This document shows, piece by piece, positions 7,602 through 15,005 of a stretch of DNA of 15,527 nt (position 1 is its first letter; every line of letters begins with the position of its first letter). A program made the translations under genes and the position numbers. A model generated the notes under the pieces. It searched no databases. It was given only the letters and a program-made list of their open reading frames with translations, and was not told the DNA's origin. The DNA lies in NCBI GenBank assembly GCA_946886425.1, contig CAMPIP010000040.1, positions 1 to 15,527 of the forward strand. Reading direction: 5' to 3'. The DNA is from an uncultured Actinomycetes bacterium (lineage in GTDB: Bacteria > Actinomycetota > Thermoleophilia > Solirubrobacterales > 70-9).

Positions 7602-8051
7602 CTAGGCGAGGGCGTCGAAGATGACGTTGGCGCCGGGGAACTCGCCGGGGGTCGGCGATTCGTAGGTCCAGGCGACCCTGCCCTCCTCGTCGACGAGGAC
7701 GAGGGTGCGGTTGGCCATCCCGGGGCCGTCGAGATAGGAGCCGTAGGCGCGGGCGACATCGCCCTTCGGCTCGAAGTCGGCAAGCAGGGTGGCGTCGATG
7801 CCGAGCTTCTCCTGGAAGGCCTTGTGGGCGTAGGGGCTGTCGACGCTGACGCCGACCAGGGTCACTCCCTTTGCCTCGATCTCCGGCTTGACCTCCTGGT
7901 ACAGCGAGAGCTGGTCGGAGCAGACCGGGCTGAAGTCGAACGGGTAGAAGACCAACATCACCTTCCGCCCGCGGAAATCGGCCAGCGAGACCTGCTCGCC
8001 GTCCTGGTCGCGGAGACTGAAGTCGGGGGCGCTCTCCCCGACCGCGATCAT
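7602..8051 (-). CDS. ahpE: AhpE-type one-Cys peroxiredoxin
   Basis: Peroxiredoxins reduce hydrogen peroxide, organic hydroperoxides or peroxynitrite through a peroxidatic cysteine. The 149-residue protein opens with [15 protein letters not shown], and its active-site motif PFDFSPVC gives P37, S41 and C44. The conserved arginine is R115 in [10 protein letters not shown]44 is the only cysteine, so a resolving partner must be another thiol. The layout ([14 protein letters not shown], then ANR, then VDEEG) is close to mycobacterial AhpE, which uses C45 and R116. A Bcp-type assignment is less likely because the second cysteine is missing. ATG at 8051 overlaps the rpsO stop as ATGA, so it is translationally coupled to ribosomal protein S15. 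The next gene encodes a CPHC protein. Confidence 0.92.
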   Translation of the reverse strand: MIAVGESAPDFSLRDQDGEQVSLADFRGRKVMLVFYPFDFSPVCSDQLSLYQEVKPEIEAKGVTLVGVSVDSPYAHKAFQEKLGIDATLLADFEPKGDVARAYGSYLDGPGMANRTLVLVDEEGRVAWTYESPTPGEFPGANVIFDALA

Positions 8052-8317
8052 CGACGCAGGCCGAGGTCGGCGACTAGAGCGCGGTAGCGCTCGAGGTCCG
8101 TGCGCTCGAGGTAGCGCAGCATCCGGCGGCGCTTGCCGACCAGCATCAGCAGCCCGCGCCGCGAGTGGTGGTCTTTGGCGTGGGTGCGGAGATGCTCGGT
8201 GAGGTCGTTGATGCGCTCGGTGAGCAGGGCGACCTGAACCTCGGCGGAGCCGGTGTCGCCATCGGCGCGACCGTACTTGCCGATCAGCTCGCTCTTTTTC
8301 TCTTTCGTCAGGCTCAT
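8048..8317 (-). CDS. rpsO: 30S ribosomal protein S15
   Basis: S15 binds 16S rRNA in the central domain early in 30S assembly and contributes to an intersubunit bridge. The 89-residue product (ATG at 8317) has the expected length and the family blocks [16 protein letters not shown] (21-36), [15 protein letters not shown] (42-56) and KRRRMLRYL (62-70). An upstream in-frame start at 8386 was rejected: it would overlap ribF and add 23 residues unlike S15. A GGGTGA about 10 nt before the ATG is the likely ribosome-binding site. The gene lies 22 nt after ribF. In many bacteria rpsO is followed directly by pnp; here three other genes intervene, starting with a 4-nt ATGA overlap. Confidence 0.97.
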   Translation of the reverse strand: MSLTKEKKSELIGKYGRADGDTGSAEVQVALLTERINDLTEHLRTHAKDHHSRRGLLMLVGKRRRMLRYLERTDLERYRALVADLGLRR

Positions 8318-8339
8318 AAAAACGCCGTCACCCGGCGGG

Positions 8340-9227
8340 TCACGGCCGCTGGAAGCTACCACAGACGCGCTTCGCGTCCGCGACATCCTCGCGCATCTGC
8401 GCGATCAACTGCTCGGCGTCGGGGAAGCGCTTCTCTCCCCGCAACCGCTCCACGAAGGCGACGCGCAGGGTCGTGCCGTAGAGGTCTTCCTCGCGGTCGA
8501 TCAGATAGGTCTCGATGAGGACGCCGCGGCCGGTCTCGAAGGTGGGCCGGATGCCGACGTTGACCGCGGCCGGGACGCCGTTGGCGAAGGCGGCATAGAC
8601 GCCGTGGCCGGGGATCGCCAGGCGGTCGTCGGGGACGATGTTGGCGGTCGGGAAGCCGAGCTCGCGGCCGCGCTGGTCGCCGGTCACGACTTCGCCCTCG
8701 ACCATGAAGGGGGCGCCCAGACAGTGGCGAGCGCGCTCCATGTCGCCGGCGGCGACCAGGGCGCGGATCCGGGTCGAGGAGACGGTCTCGCCGTCGACCT
8801 CGACCAGCGGCGTCACCCGGGTCTCGAACTCCGGATGGGCGGCCAGCATCGTTGGGTCCCCCTTCGCCTTCGCTCCGAAGCGGAAGTTCTCGCCGACCGA
8901 GACGCGCTCGGCGGTCAGCGTCTCGACCAGGACGTGCTCGATGAAGTCCTCGGCGCTGCGCTTGGCGAACTCGGCGTCGAAGGGGATCACGACGAGCTCG
9001 CGGACGCCGAGGCCCTCGATCACGTCGCGCTTGACCGAGAACGGCATGATCAGTTTCGGCAGCGCCGCCGGATGGAGAACCTCGAGCGGATGCGGGTCGA
9101 AGGTGAGGACGGTGTCGGCGTCGTCGATCACCACCTGGTGGCCGAGATGGACGCCATCGAAGGTGCCGATCGCGACGTGGCGCGACCGCGGCTTCGCGTC
9201 GGGCAGCGAGGTGACCTCGATGCTCAT
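8340..9227 (-). CDS. ribF: Bifunctional riboflavin kinase/FAD synthetase, with a shortened N-terminal loop
   Basis: RibF phosphorylates riboflavin to FMN and adenylylates FMN to FAD. The N-terminal nucleotidyltransferase domain shows [10 protein letters not shown] (21-30), TFDPHP (42-47), VGENFRFG (111-118) and STRIR (151-155). The C-terminal kinase domain begins near 165 and has [10 protein letters not shown] (187-196), NVGIRPTFE (223-231) and ETYLID (239-244). At 295 residues it is slightly short, because only 11 residues separate [10 protein letters not shown] from TFDPHP where about 25 are usual. The ATG at 9227 overlaps the truB stop as ATGA, which fixes the start; a longer in-frame reading back to 9395 lies inside truB and was rejected. 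truB-ribF-rpsO order is widely conserved. Confidence 0.95.
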   Translation of the reverse strand: MSIEVTSLPDAKPRSRHVAIGTFDGVHLGHQVVIDDADTVLTFDPHPLEVLHPAALPKLIMPFSVKRDVIEGLGVRELVVIPFDAEFAKRSAEDFIEHVLVETLTAERVSVGENFRFGAKAKGDPTMLAAHPEFETRVTPLVEVDGETVSSTRIRALVAAGDMERARHCLGAPFMVEGEVVTGDQRGRELGFPTANIVPDDRLAIPGHGVYAAFANGVPAAVNVGIRPTFETGRGVLIETYLIDREEDLYGTTLRVAFVERLRGEKRFPDAEQLIAQMREDVADAKRVCGSFQRP

Positions 9228-9877
9228 CGGAGCGCCATCCCGACGGCGGGGACCATCTCCGCCACCCGCGCCGCCGGCAGCTCTTCGCCGGCGTTCTCGA
9301 CCCGGAAGGGCCCGATCGCGGTGCGGCGCAGCTCGGCGCAGTAGGCGTCGCCGAGGGTCTCGATCAGGGTCCGCACGTAGGTCCCGGCCGAGCACTCGAT
9401 CTCGTAGCGGGCCGTCTCGCCCTCGGCCCCGAGCAGCTCGGCGGCGTAGACCTCGACGTCCCGCTCCGGCGTTTCCACGGCTTCGCCGCGGTGCGCCTTC
9501 CTGTAGAGGCGCTCGCCGCCTACCCGCACCGCCGAGGTCATCGGCACCCGCTGGCGGACCGTCCCGGTCGGCAGCTCCAGAGAGCCGGAAACGCGGCCGG
9601 TCTCGGTCAGCTCGCCGTCGGGATCGCCGGTGCTGGAGCGCCAGCCGAGCCGGGCGGTCGCCAGGTAGGTCTTCGGCAAACCGACCAGGAAGCGCTGCAG
9701 CTTCGTCGCCTTGCCGAGCAGGATCAGCAGCAGCCCGGTCGCGAAGGGGTCGAGGGTGCCGGCGTGTCCGGCCTTGCAGCCGCGCTCGCGGCGGACCTTG
9801 GCGACGACGTCGTGGGAGGTCACTCCGGCCGGCTTGTCGTAGAGCAGCACCGCTCCTCCAGCGTCGGCGGCGACCAT
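9224..9877 (-). CDS. truB: tRNA pseudouridine(55) synthase lacking the C-terminal domain
   Basis: TruB converts U55 in the T-arm of tRNAs to pseudouridine. The catalytic aspartate is D43 in GHAGTLDPFATGLL; the partner tyrosine is Y71 in LPKTYLATARLG; and TYVRTL (166-171) supplies the usual Y167 and R169. YDKPAGVTSHDVV (13-25) is the classical N-terminal motif. The protein has 217 residues against about 300 in most bacteria: the core ends with RRTAIGPFRVENA and only some 20 residues follow, so the C-terminal PUA or TruB_C domain is absent. The ATG at 9877 lies 2 nt after the upstream stop, with a weak ribosome-binding site. A GTG at codon 10 follows GGAGGA by only 3 nt, too close to be convincing. 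It overlaps ribF by 4 nt. Confidence 0.94.
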   Translation of the reverse strand: MVAADAGGAVLLYDKPAGVTSHDVVAKVRRERGCKAGHAGTLDPFATGLLLILLGKATKLQRFLVGLPKTYLATARLGWRSSTGDPDGELTETGRVSGSLELPTGTVRQRVPMTSAVRVGGERLYRKAHRGEAVETPERDVEVYAAELLGAEGETARYEIECSAGTYVRTLIETLGDAYCAELRRTAIGPFRVENAGEELPAARVAEMVPAVGMALR

Positions 9878-9879
9878 CG

Positions 9880-10884
9880 CTAGGGATCCAGTTGGGCGAC
9901 TACCTCGGCGCAGAGGAACGAGGCCAGATCGTCCAGCTCGAGGTCGGTCGAGAAGCCGGCGGCGCGCTTGTGGCCGCCGCCGCCGCGCTTGCGGGCGATC
10001 GCCGAGACGTCGACGTCACCCTCGCTGGAGCGGAGGCTGACCTTGCGGGCGGCGCGGCCGCGCTCGCCGAGGTCGCGGACCACGGCGGCGACCTTGGCGC
10101 CATCGATCGAGCGCAGGTGGTCGATCACCCCCTCGGTCATCTCCTCCCCCGCCCCGGTCGCCTTGTAATCGGCGCTGGTGATGTAGGTCATCACCAGCCG
10201 CTCGTCGCAGTAGCGGTGGATCTGGTCGAGCGCCCGCGAGACCAGCCGCACCTTCTCCAGGGGCACGTGCTCGTAGAGTCGCCGGTAGGTGTCGTCGATG
10301 TCGACCCCCGCTTCGATCAACTCGGCGACGACCCGGTGGGTGTGGGCCGTCGTGCTCTCGTACATGAACTTGCCGGTGTCGGTGACGAGGCCGACGTAGA
10401 GGGCCGAGGCCATCTCGGAGGTCAGCCTCACGCCGAGCAGGACGGCGAGGTCGTAGACGATCTCGGCGGTGCTCGAGGCGCCGACCTGGACCAGGTTGTA
10501 GTCGCCGAAGCGGGTGTTGTCGTGGTGGTGGTCGATGTTGATGACGGTGTTGCCGCCTTCGGTGAGGAAGTCGACCGGCATGCGGTCGATGTTGCCGCAG
10601 TCGAGGAAGACCACGGTGCGGTCGGCCATGTCGGCGGGCGGCTCGTGGAAGACCTCCTCGAGGGGCAGGAAGCGGTACTCGACCGGCAGCGGGAACTCCT
10701 TGGCGGCGAGAAACATCACCGAGTCCTTGCCGAGCAACCGCAGCAGCTGGTGCATGCCCAGCAGCGAGCCGAGCGCGTCGCCGTCGGGCCCCTCGTGGGC
10801 GGTGAGCAGGAAGCGGTCGCGATTGCGCAGCTCGGCGGCGACCGTCTCCAGGTCGGTGGTGAGGATCGGCGGCGCCTCGCTCAT
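9880..10884 (-). CDS. DHH/DHHA1 phosphoesterase, NrnA-like (nanoRNase/pAp phosphatase or cyclic-dinucleotide phosphodiesterase)
   Basis: Members of this family hydrolyse very short RNAs, 3'-phosphoadenosine 5'-phosphate (pAp) or linear/cyclic dinucleotides, using two manganese ions. Seen in the 334 residues: HEGPDGDALGS (30-40, ligands H30, D34, D36), LDCGN with D95, IDHHHDN with DHH at 118-120, TDTGKFMYEST with D169, and the DHHA1 substrate motif GGGGHKRAAGF (301-311). The HEGPDGD sequence is a small variation on the usual HxNPDGD. The ATG at 10884 overlaps rbfA as ATGA, and has a strong GGAGGA 6 nt upstream. The position between rbfA and truB is common in Gram-positive bacteria and actinobacteria. 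Which substrate is preferred cannot be decided from sequence. Confidence 0.93.
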   Translation of the reverse strand: MSEAPPILTTDLETVAAELRNRDRFLLTAHEGPDGDALGSLLGMHQLLRLLGKDSVMFLAAKEFPLPVEYRFLPLEEVFHEPPADMADRTVVFLDCGNIDRMPVDFLTEGGNTVINIDHHHDNTRFGDYNLVQVGASSTAEIVYDLAVLLGVRLTSEMASALYVGLVTDTGKFMYESTTAHTHRVVAELIEAGVDIDDTYRRLYEHVPLEKVRLVSRALDQIHRYCDERLVMTYITSADYKATGAGEEMTEGVIDHLRSIDGAKVAAVVRDLGERGRAARKVSLRSSEGDVDVSAIARKRGGGGHKRAAGFSTDLELDDLASFLCAEVVAQLDP

Positions 10885-11237
10885 CGCGGTTCCTCCCCGT
10901 CGGCACCGTCGTCGAGGAGGTGGGAGATCCGCACCCCTTGCTCGACGGTGTTGTCGTAATGGAAGGTCAGGGTCGGGGTCCGCTTCATCCGCGTCTCGGC
11001 GGCAATCCGTGCCTGGATCACGCCGTGCGAAGAGCGCAAGCCTGCGAGCGTCGCCTCGCGGGCCTCCTCGTCGCCGAGCACGCTGACGAACACCTTGGCG
11101 TGGCGCAGATCGGGGCTCGTCTCTACAGAGGTCACGGTCGTGAAGCCGATACGGGGGTCGCTCAAATCGCTTGAGATCGCCGCCCCCACGACCTCGCGAA
11201 GCACCTCGTTGATGCGCCGCATGCGGGGGCCGGCCAT
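10881..11237 (-). CDS. rbfA: 30S ribosome-binding factor A
   Basis: RbfA is a KH-type protein that binds immature 30S subunits and helps 16S rRNA 5'-end maturation, notably in the cold. The 118-residue product carries MRRINEVLREVV at its start, DPRIGF at 27-32, TSVETSPDLRHAKVFVSVLG (36-55) and the terminal LTFHYDN block at 90-96, all typical of the family. ATG at 11237 follows the infB stop with a single base between; GGAG lies just upstream within the infB end. A longer in-frame reading to 11363 was rejected because it lies inside infB and adds 42 unrelated residues. A second ATG five codons in is possible. The stop overlaps the DHH phosphoesterase start by 4 nt. Confidence 0.96.
   Translation of the reverse strand: MAGPRMRRINEVLREVVGAAISSDLSDPRIGFTTVTSVETSPDLRHAKVFVSVLGDEEAREATLAGLRSSHGVIQARIAAETRMKRTPTLTFHYDNTVEQGVRISHLLDDGADGEEPR
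10891..10896 (-). promoter_or_regulatory. Ribosome-binding site for the DHH phosphoesterase
   Basis: GGAGGA lies within the end of rbfA, 6 nt before the ATG at 10884. It is one of the strongest Shine-Dalgarno sequences in the window, so this gene need not depend only on coupling from rbfA. Confidence 0.75.
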
Positions 11238-11238
11238 C

Positions 11239-13503
11239 CTACTCCAGCGTTTGCTCGACCTGTTTGGTCTGGAAGAACTCGAGCACGTCCGCCTCCTTGA
11301 CGTCAGCGTAGCCGTCGAGGACGACGCCGCACTCCTGGCCTTCCTCGACTTCCTGCACGTCATCTTTGAAACGACGCAAAGAGGCGAGTTTGCCGGTCCA
11401 GATGACGGTGCCCTCGCGGATCAGGCGGATGTTGGCGGCGCGAACGGCCTTGCCCTCGGTGACCAGGCAGCCGGCGATGCGGCCGACCTTGGAGGCTTTG
11501 AAGGTCTGTTTGATCTCGGCCTCGCCGACGGTCTCCTCGACCTCGACGGCCTCCAGCAGGCCCTCCATCGCGTTACGCAGATCCTCGGTGATTTTGTAGA
11601 TGACCGAGTAGGTGCGAACGTCGACGCCCTCTCGCTCGGCGGCGCGGCGCGCGTCGGCCAGGGGGCGCACGTTGAAGCCGATGATGATCGCGTCGGAGGC
11701 CGAGGCGAGCATCACGTCGGACTCGTTGATGCCCCCGGTCTGCGAGTGGATGATGTTGATCGCGACCCGCTCCTGCGGGACCTTGGCGATCTCGTCCTGG
11801 AGCGCCTCCAGAGAGCCGGCGACGTCGGACTTGAGGACGATGTTGAGCTCCTTGATGTCGCCCTCCTGGGCGCGCGCGAAGACCTCGTCGAGGCTGACCT
11901 TGCGGGCCTGGCGACGGGCCAGGGCCTCGGTCTTGAGGCGGTTGGCGCGCTCCTGGGCGAGCTGGCGGGCGCGGCGGTCGTTCTCGACCGCCTGGACGAA
12001 CTCGCCGGCGTCGCTGACTCCGTCGAAGCCGAGCACCTCGACCGGCATGCCGGGATCGGCGGCCTCGACGCGAGCGCCGGTGAAGTCCTGCATCGCCCGC
12101 ACCCGGCCCCACTGCGGCCCGGCGACCAGCGAATCGCCGACCCGCAGGGTGCCGCGCTGGACGAGGACGGTGACGACGGGGCCGCGGCCGGGGTCGAGCT
12201 GGGACTCGATCACGGTGCCGGAGGCCGGCGCGTCGGGGTTGGCGCCGAGCTCCTCGAGCTCGGTCACCAGCAGGATCATGTCGAGCAGGTTGTCGAGGCC
12301 CTGGTGAGTCTTGGCCGAGACGTCGCAGAAGACGGTGTCGCCGCCCCACTCCTCCGGGCTGAGGCCCTCCTGAGCGAGCTCGTTGCGGACCCGGTCGGGC
12401 TGGGCGCCCTCTTTGTCGACCTTGTTGACCGCGATCAGCATCGGCACGTCGGCGGCGCGGGCGTGGTCGATCGCCTCTTTGGTCTGCGGCATGACGCCGT
12501 CGTCGGCGGCGACGACCACGACGGCGACGTCGGTGACCTTGGCCCCGCGGGCACGCATCGCCGTGAAGGCGGCGTGACCGGGGGTGTCGAGGAAGGTGAT
12601 CGTCTTCTCGTCGTGGTGCACCTGATAGGCGCCGATGTGCTGGGTGATGCCGCCAGCCTCGCCCGCGGCGACCTCGGTCTCGCGGATCGCGTCCAGCAGC
12701 GAGGTCTTGCCGTGATCGACGTGGCCCATGATCGTGACCACGGGCGGACGGTCGGTGAGGTCCTCCTCGGCGTCGGCGAACTGCGGCTCCTCGGGCTCCT
12801 CCTCGGCGGCGGTGACGATCTCGATCTTGCGGTCGTACTCGTCCGCGATCGCCTTCACCGACTCATCGGTGAGGGTCTGGGTGAGCGTCGCCATCTCGCC
12901 CATCATCATCAGTTTTTTGATCACCTCGGCCGGGGCCAGGCCAAGCGACTCGGCGACCTCGCGGACGGTGGCGCCGGAGTTGACCTTGGTCGCCTCGGGC
13001 TCGGCGGGCGTCGTCGGACCCATCGGCGGCTCCTCCAGCAACGGCCTGCGGCGACGACCGCCGCGGCGGCGCGGCGGCCGCTGCGGGGGCGGGCCGCCCA
13101 TCTGGTCGCGCCGGGCGGCCTGCGAGTCGATCACGACCCGGCGTTTTTTCGAAGCGGCGGTACCGCCGCCCCCGCCCCCCTGCGCACCGGCGGCGCGCAC
13201 GGGTTTGGTGGAGGTTTTTGGCGCCCCTTTGGGCGGAGCGGCATTCTCAGCCGGGGCTTTGGGGGGCGCCGCCGGCTGCTGGGGGGCCGGAGCGGCCCCG
13301 CTCGGCGCCGGCTTCGCCGGTGCCGCGGTCGCCTGGGCGCCGCCGTTCCCCTTGGCGGCCTGGATCGCCTTCAGCGCATCGGCCTCCTCGACACTGGAAG
13401 CCGCGGCCTTGGCCTCGACGCCGGCAGCCTTCAGCGCCGCCAGCAGCTCCTTCGAGCTGACGCCTTGCGCTTTCGCGATCTCGTGAACCCGCTTCTTAGC
13501 CAC
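11239..13503 (-). CDS. infB: Translation initiation factor IF-2
   Basis: IF2 is the GTPase that places initiator fMet-tRNA on the 30S subunit and promotes subunit joining. Of 754 residues, the first IF2_N module covers about 3-50, followed by an Ala/Pro/Gly-rich linker with a poly-Gly run (109-114) and an Arg-rich patch (142-153), then a second IF2_N module about 177-228. The GTPase motifs are GHVDHGKT (260-267), DTPGH (306-310), NKVD (360-363) and SAK (396-398). Domain II (about 428-520), domain III ([16 protein letters not shown], from 553) and the fMet-tRNA-binding domain IV (about 655-750) are complete. The GTG at 13503 shares one base with the nusA stop (TAGTG) and has GGAG 8 nt upstream. 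No ylxR gene separates it from nusA. Confidence 0.98.
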   Translation of the reverse strand: MAKKRVHEIAKAQGVSSKELLAALKAAGVEAKAAASSVEEADALKAIQAAKGNGGAQATAAPAKPAPSGAAPAPQQPAAPPKAPAENAAPPKGAPKTSTKPVRAAGAQGGGGGGTAASKKRRVVIDSQAARRDQMGGPPPQRPPRRRGGRRRRPLLEEPPMGPTTPAEPEATKVNSGATVREVAESLGLAPAEVIKKLMMMGEMATLTQTLTDESVKAIADEYDRKIEIVTAAEEEPEEPQFADAEEDLTDRPPVVTIMGHVDHGKTSLLDAIRETEVAAGEAGGITQHIGAYQVHHDEKTITFLDTPGHAAFTAMRARGAKVTDVAVVVVAADDGVMPQTKEAIDHARAADVPMLIAVNKVDKEGAQPDRVRNELAQEGLSPEEWGGDTVFCDVSAKTHQGLDNLLDMILLVTELEELGANPDAPASGTVIESQLDPGRGPVVTVLVQRGTLRVGDSLVAGPQWGRVRAMQDFTGARVEAADPGMPVEVLGFDGVSDAGEFVQAVENDRRARQLAQERANRLKTEALARRQARKVSLDEVFARAQEGDIKELNIVLKSDVAGSLEALQDEIAKVPQERVAINIIHSQTGGINESDVMLASASDAIIIGFNVRPLADARRAAEREGVDVRTYSVIYKITEDLRNAMEGLLEAVEVEETVGEAEIKQTFKASKVGRIAGCLVTEGKAVRAANIRLIREGTVIWTGKLASLRRFKDDVQEVEEGQECGVVLDGYADVKEADVLEFFQTKQVEQTLE

Positions 13504-15005
13504 TAAGCCTGCTCCGCCTCCTCGGCGACCTTCTCCTCAGCCGGAGCATCGCCGTCACCCGCCTCGGGGGCCGCTATCTCAGAGGAGCCGGCCTCGGCGG
13601 CTTCGTCCGCGGGTGGTGCGGAGGATGGCTCCTCGACGAAGTTCGCGGACGCCCGCGCCACGATCTCGTTGACCTGGCCCTCGTCGCCATCGGGGTCGGC
13701 GAGGATCTCGATCTCGGCTTCGGAGACGTCGGCGAGGATCGCCACCTGGCTGGTCTCGAAGCGCGAGAGCGCCTGGTGGGTCGGCAGGCCGCAGTAGGTC
13801 GAGCCCGGCACCGCCGCGTTCGGGCAGCGGCGACCGGTGGTCAGGACCGCCATGCAGTGGCCGTCGGACTGTTCCTCGCCCTCTATCTCCATCTCGACTT
13901 CCTCGGAGGCGAACTCGGTCTCGGACTTGATGTCGACGCGCCAGCCGGTCAGACGGGCGGCGAGACGGGCGTTCTGGCCGTCTCGGCCGATCGCCAGCGA
14001 GAGCTGGTCGTCGGGGACGATCACGGTCGCCTGGCGCTCTTCATCGTCGACGATCACCTCGCGCACGCGGGCCGGCGAGAGCGCTTTGGCGACGAAGCGG
14101 GCCGGCTCGTCGTTGTGGGGAATGATGTCGATCTTCTCGCCGCGCAGCTCGGAGACGACCATCCGCACTCGCGAGCCGCGCGGGCCGACGCAGGCGCCGA
14201 CCGGGTCGACCCCTTCGGCGTGGGAGACGACGGCGATCTTGGAGCGGTAGCCGGGCTCGCGGGCGACGCCGACGATTTCGACCAGCTTGTCGGCGATCTC
14301 CGGCACCTCGAGCTCGAAGAGGCTCTTGATCAGCTCCGGGCTGCGGCGGGAGACGACGATCGCCGGCCCTTTGGTCGAGTCCGAGACGTCGGTGATCACG
14401 GCCTTGACGCGCATCCCGTGGTCGTAGCGCTCGTTGTAGACCTGCTCGGACTTCGGCAGCAGCGCCTCGACCCGCTCGCGGAGCTGGACCAGCGTGTAGC
14501 GCTTGTCGGACTGCTGGATGATCCCGGTGATCAGCTCGCCGACCCGGTCCTGGTACTCGTCGTACATCATCTGCCGCTCGGCCTCACGGATCCGCTGCAG
14601 GATCACCTGCTTGGCGGTCTGGGCGGCGATCCGGCCGAAGTCTTCGGGGGTGACGTCGCTGGTCGAGATCTGGTCCTCGTAAGGAGCGATCATCTCCGGG
14701 TCGAGCTCGGGATCCTCGGGCTCGCGCAGCTCGCCGGTCTCGGGATCGACCTGGCGCTCTTCCTCCTCCTGCTGCTCGGCGGCCTCGGCCAGCAGCTTCT
14801 CCTCCAGCTCCGGCGGCAGGATCAGTTCGAAGACGCGAAAGTCCCCGGTTTCGTGATCGAGGTCGACGCGGGCGTATTTGGCCGCCCCCGGCGTCTTCTT
14901 GTAGGCCGAGAGGAGCGCGTCCTCGAGGGCGTCCATCAGCTTGTCGGCGGAGATTCCCTTCTCCTGCTCGAGAGCTTTGACGGCGTCGACGATCTCTTTG
15001 CTCAC
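13503..15005 (-). CDS. nusA: Transcription termination/antitermination factor NusA, extended form
   Basis: NusA binds RNA polymerase and nascent RNA, modulating pausing, termination and antitermination. Residues are numbered from GTG 15005 (500 aa; M. tuberculosis NusA has about 350). The polymerase-binding N-terminal domain spans about 1-150 and contains an acidic insertion (about 74-112). The S1 domain covers about 152-220. KH1 (about 225-300) contains DPVGACVGPRGSRV, and KH2 (about 303-361) contains LAIGRDGQNARLAARLTGW. The extension after 361 has a Cys3-His module (C384, C394, C405, H410), a possible small alpha/beta segment (413-455) and an Ala/Glu-rich tail. The start overlaps the rimP stop (GTGA) and has AAGGAG 8 nt upstream. 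A longer frame back to 15311 was rejected as lying within rimP. Confidence 0.97.
   Translation of the reverse strand: MSKEIVDAVKALEQEKGISADKLMDALEDALLSAYKKTPGAAKYARVDLDHETGDFRVFELILPPELEEKLLAEAAEQQEEEERQVDPETGELREPEDPELDPEMIAPYEDQISTSDVTPEDFGRIAAQTAKQVILQRIREAERQMMYDEYQDRVGELITGIIQQSDKRYTLVQLRERVEALLPKSEQVYNERYDHGMRVKAVITDVSDSTKGPAIVVSRRSPELIKSLFELEVPEIADKLVEIVGVAREPGYRSKIAVVSHAEGVDPVGACVGPRGSRVRMVVSELRGEKIDIIPHNDEPARFVAKALSPARVREVIVDDEERQATVIVPDDQLSLAIGRDGQNARLAARLTGWRVDIKSETEFASEEVEMEIEGEEQSDGHCMAVLTTGRRCPNAAVPGSTYCGLPTHQALSRFETSQVAILADVSEAEIEILADPDGDEGQVNEIVARASANFVEEPSSAPPADEAAEAGSSEIAAPEAGDGDAPAEEKVAEEAEQA
13776..13859 (-). other. Cys3-His putative zinc-knuckle module in the NusA C-terminal extension
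   Basis: Codons 383-410 of nusA encode a segment with the pattern C-x9-C-x10-C-x4-H (C384, C394, C405, H410), including TTGRRC and PGSTYCG. H383 precedes the first cysteine and might be an alternative ligand. The pattern resembles small zinc-binding modules with the consensus C..T..G..C...A..G..YC..H found in assorted phage and bacterial proteins. Metal binding is inferred, not shown. The module follows KH2 and a short acidic stretch. Confidence 0.6.

Noticed and set aside
7595..7783. A 63-residue N-terminal extension of the CPHC protein
   Set aside because: It overlaps the peroxiredoxin gene in another frame and is Ser/Pro/Arg low-complexity; ATG 7594 follows the peroxiredoxin stop by 7 nt.
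13167..13186. A poly-C run in infB (poly-Gly codons) as a phase-variation tract
   Set aside because: The longest run is six bases, interrupted, in a linker of an essential gene; simple composition bias explains it.
11095..13506. An 803-codon plus-strand open frame antisense to infB
   Set aside because: It is a shadow of the infB reading frame with low-complexity Asp/Leu/Gly content; IF2 on the minus strand is complete.
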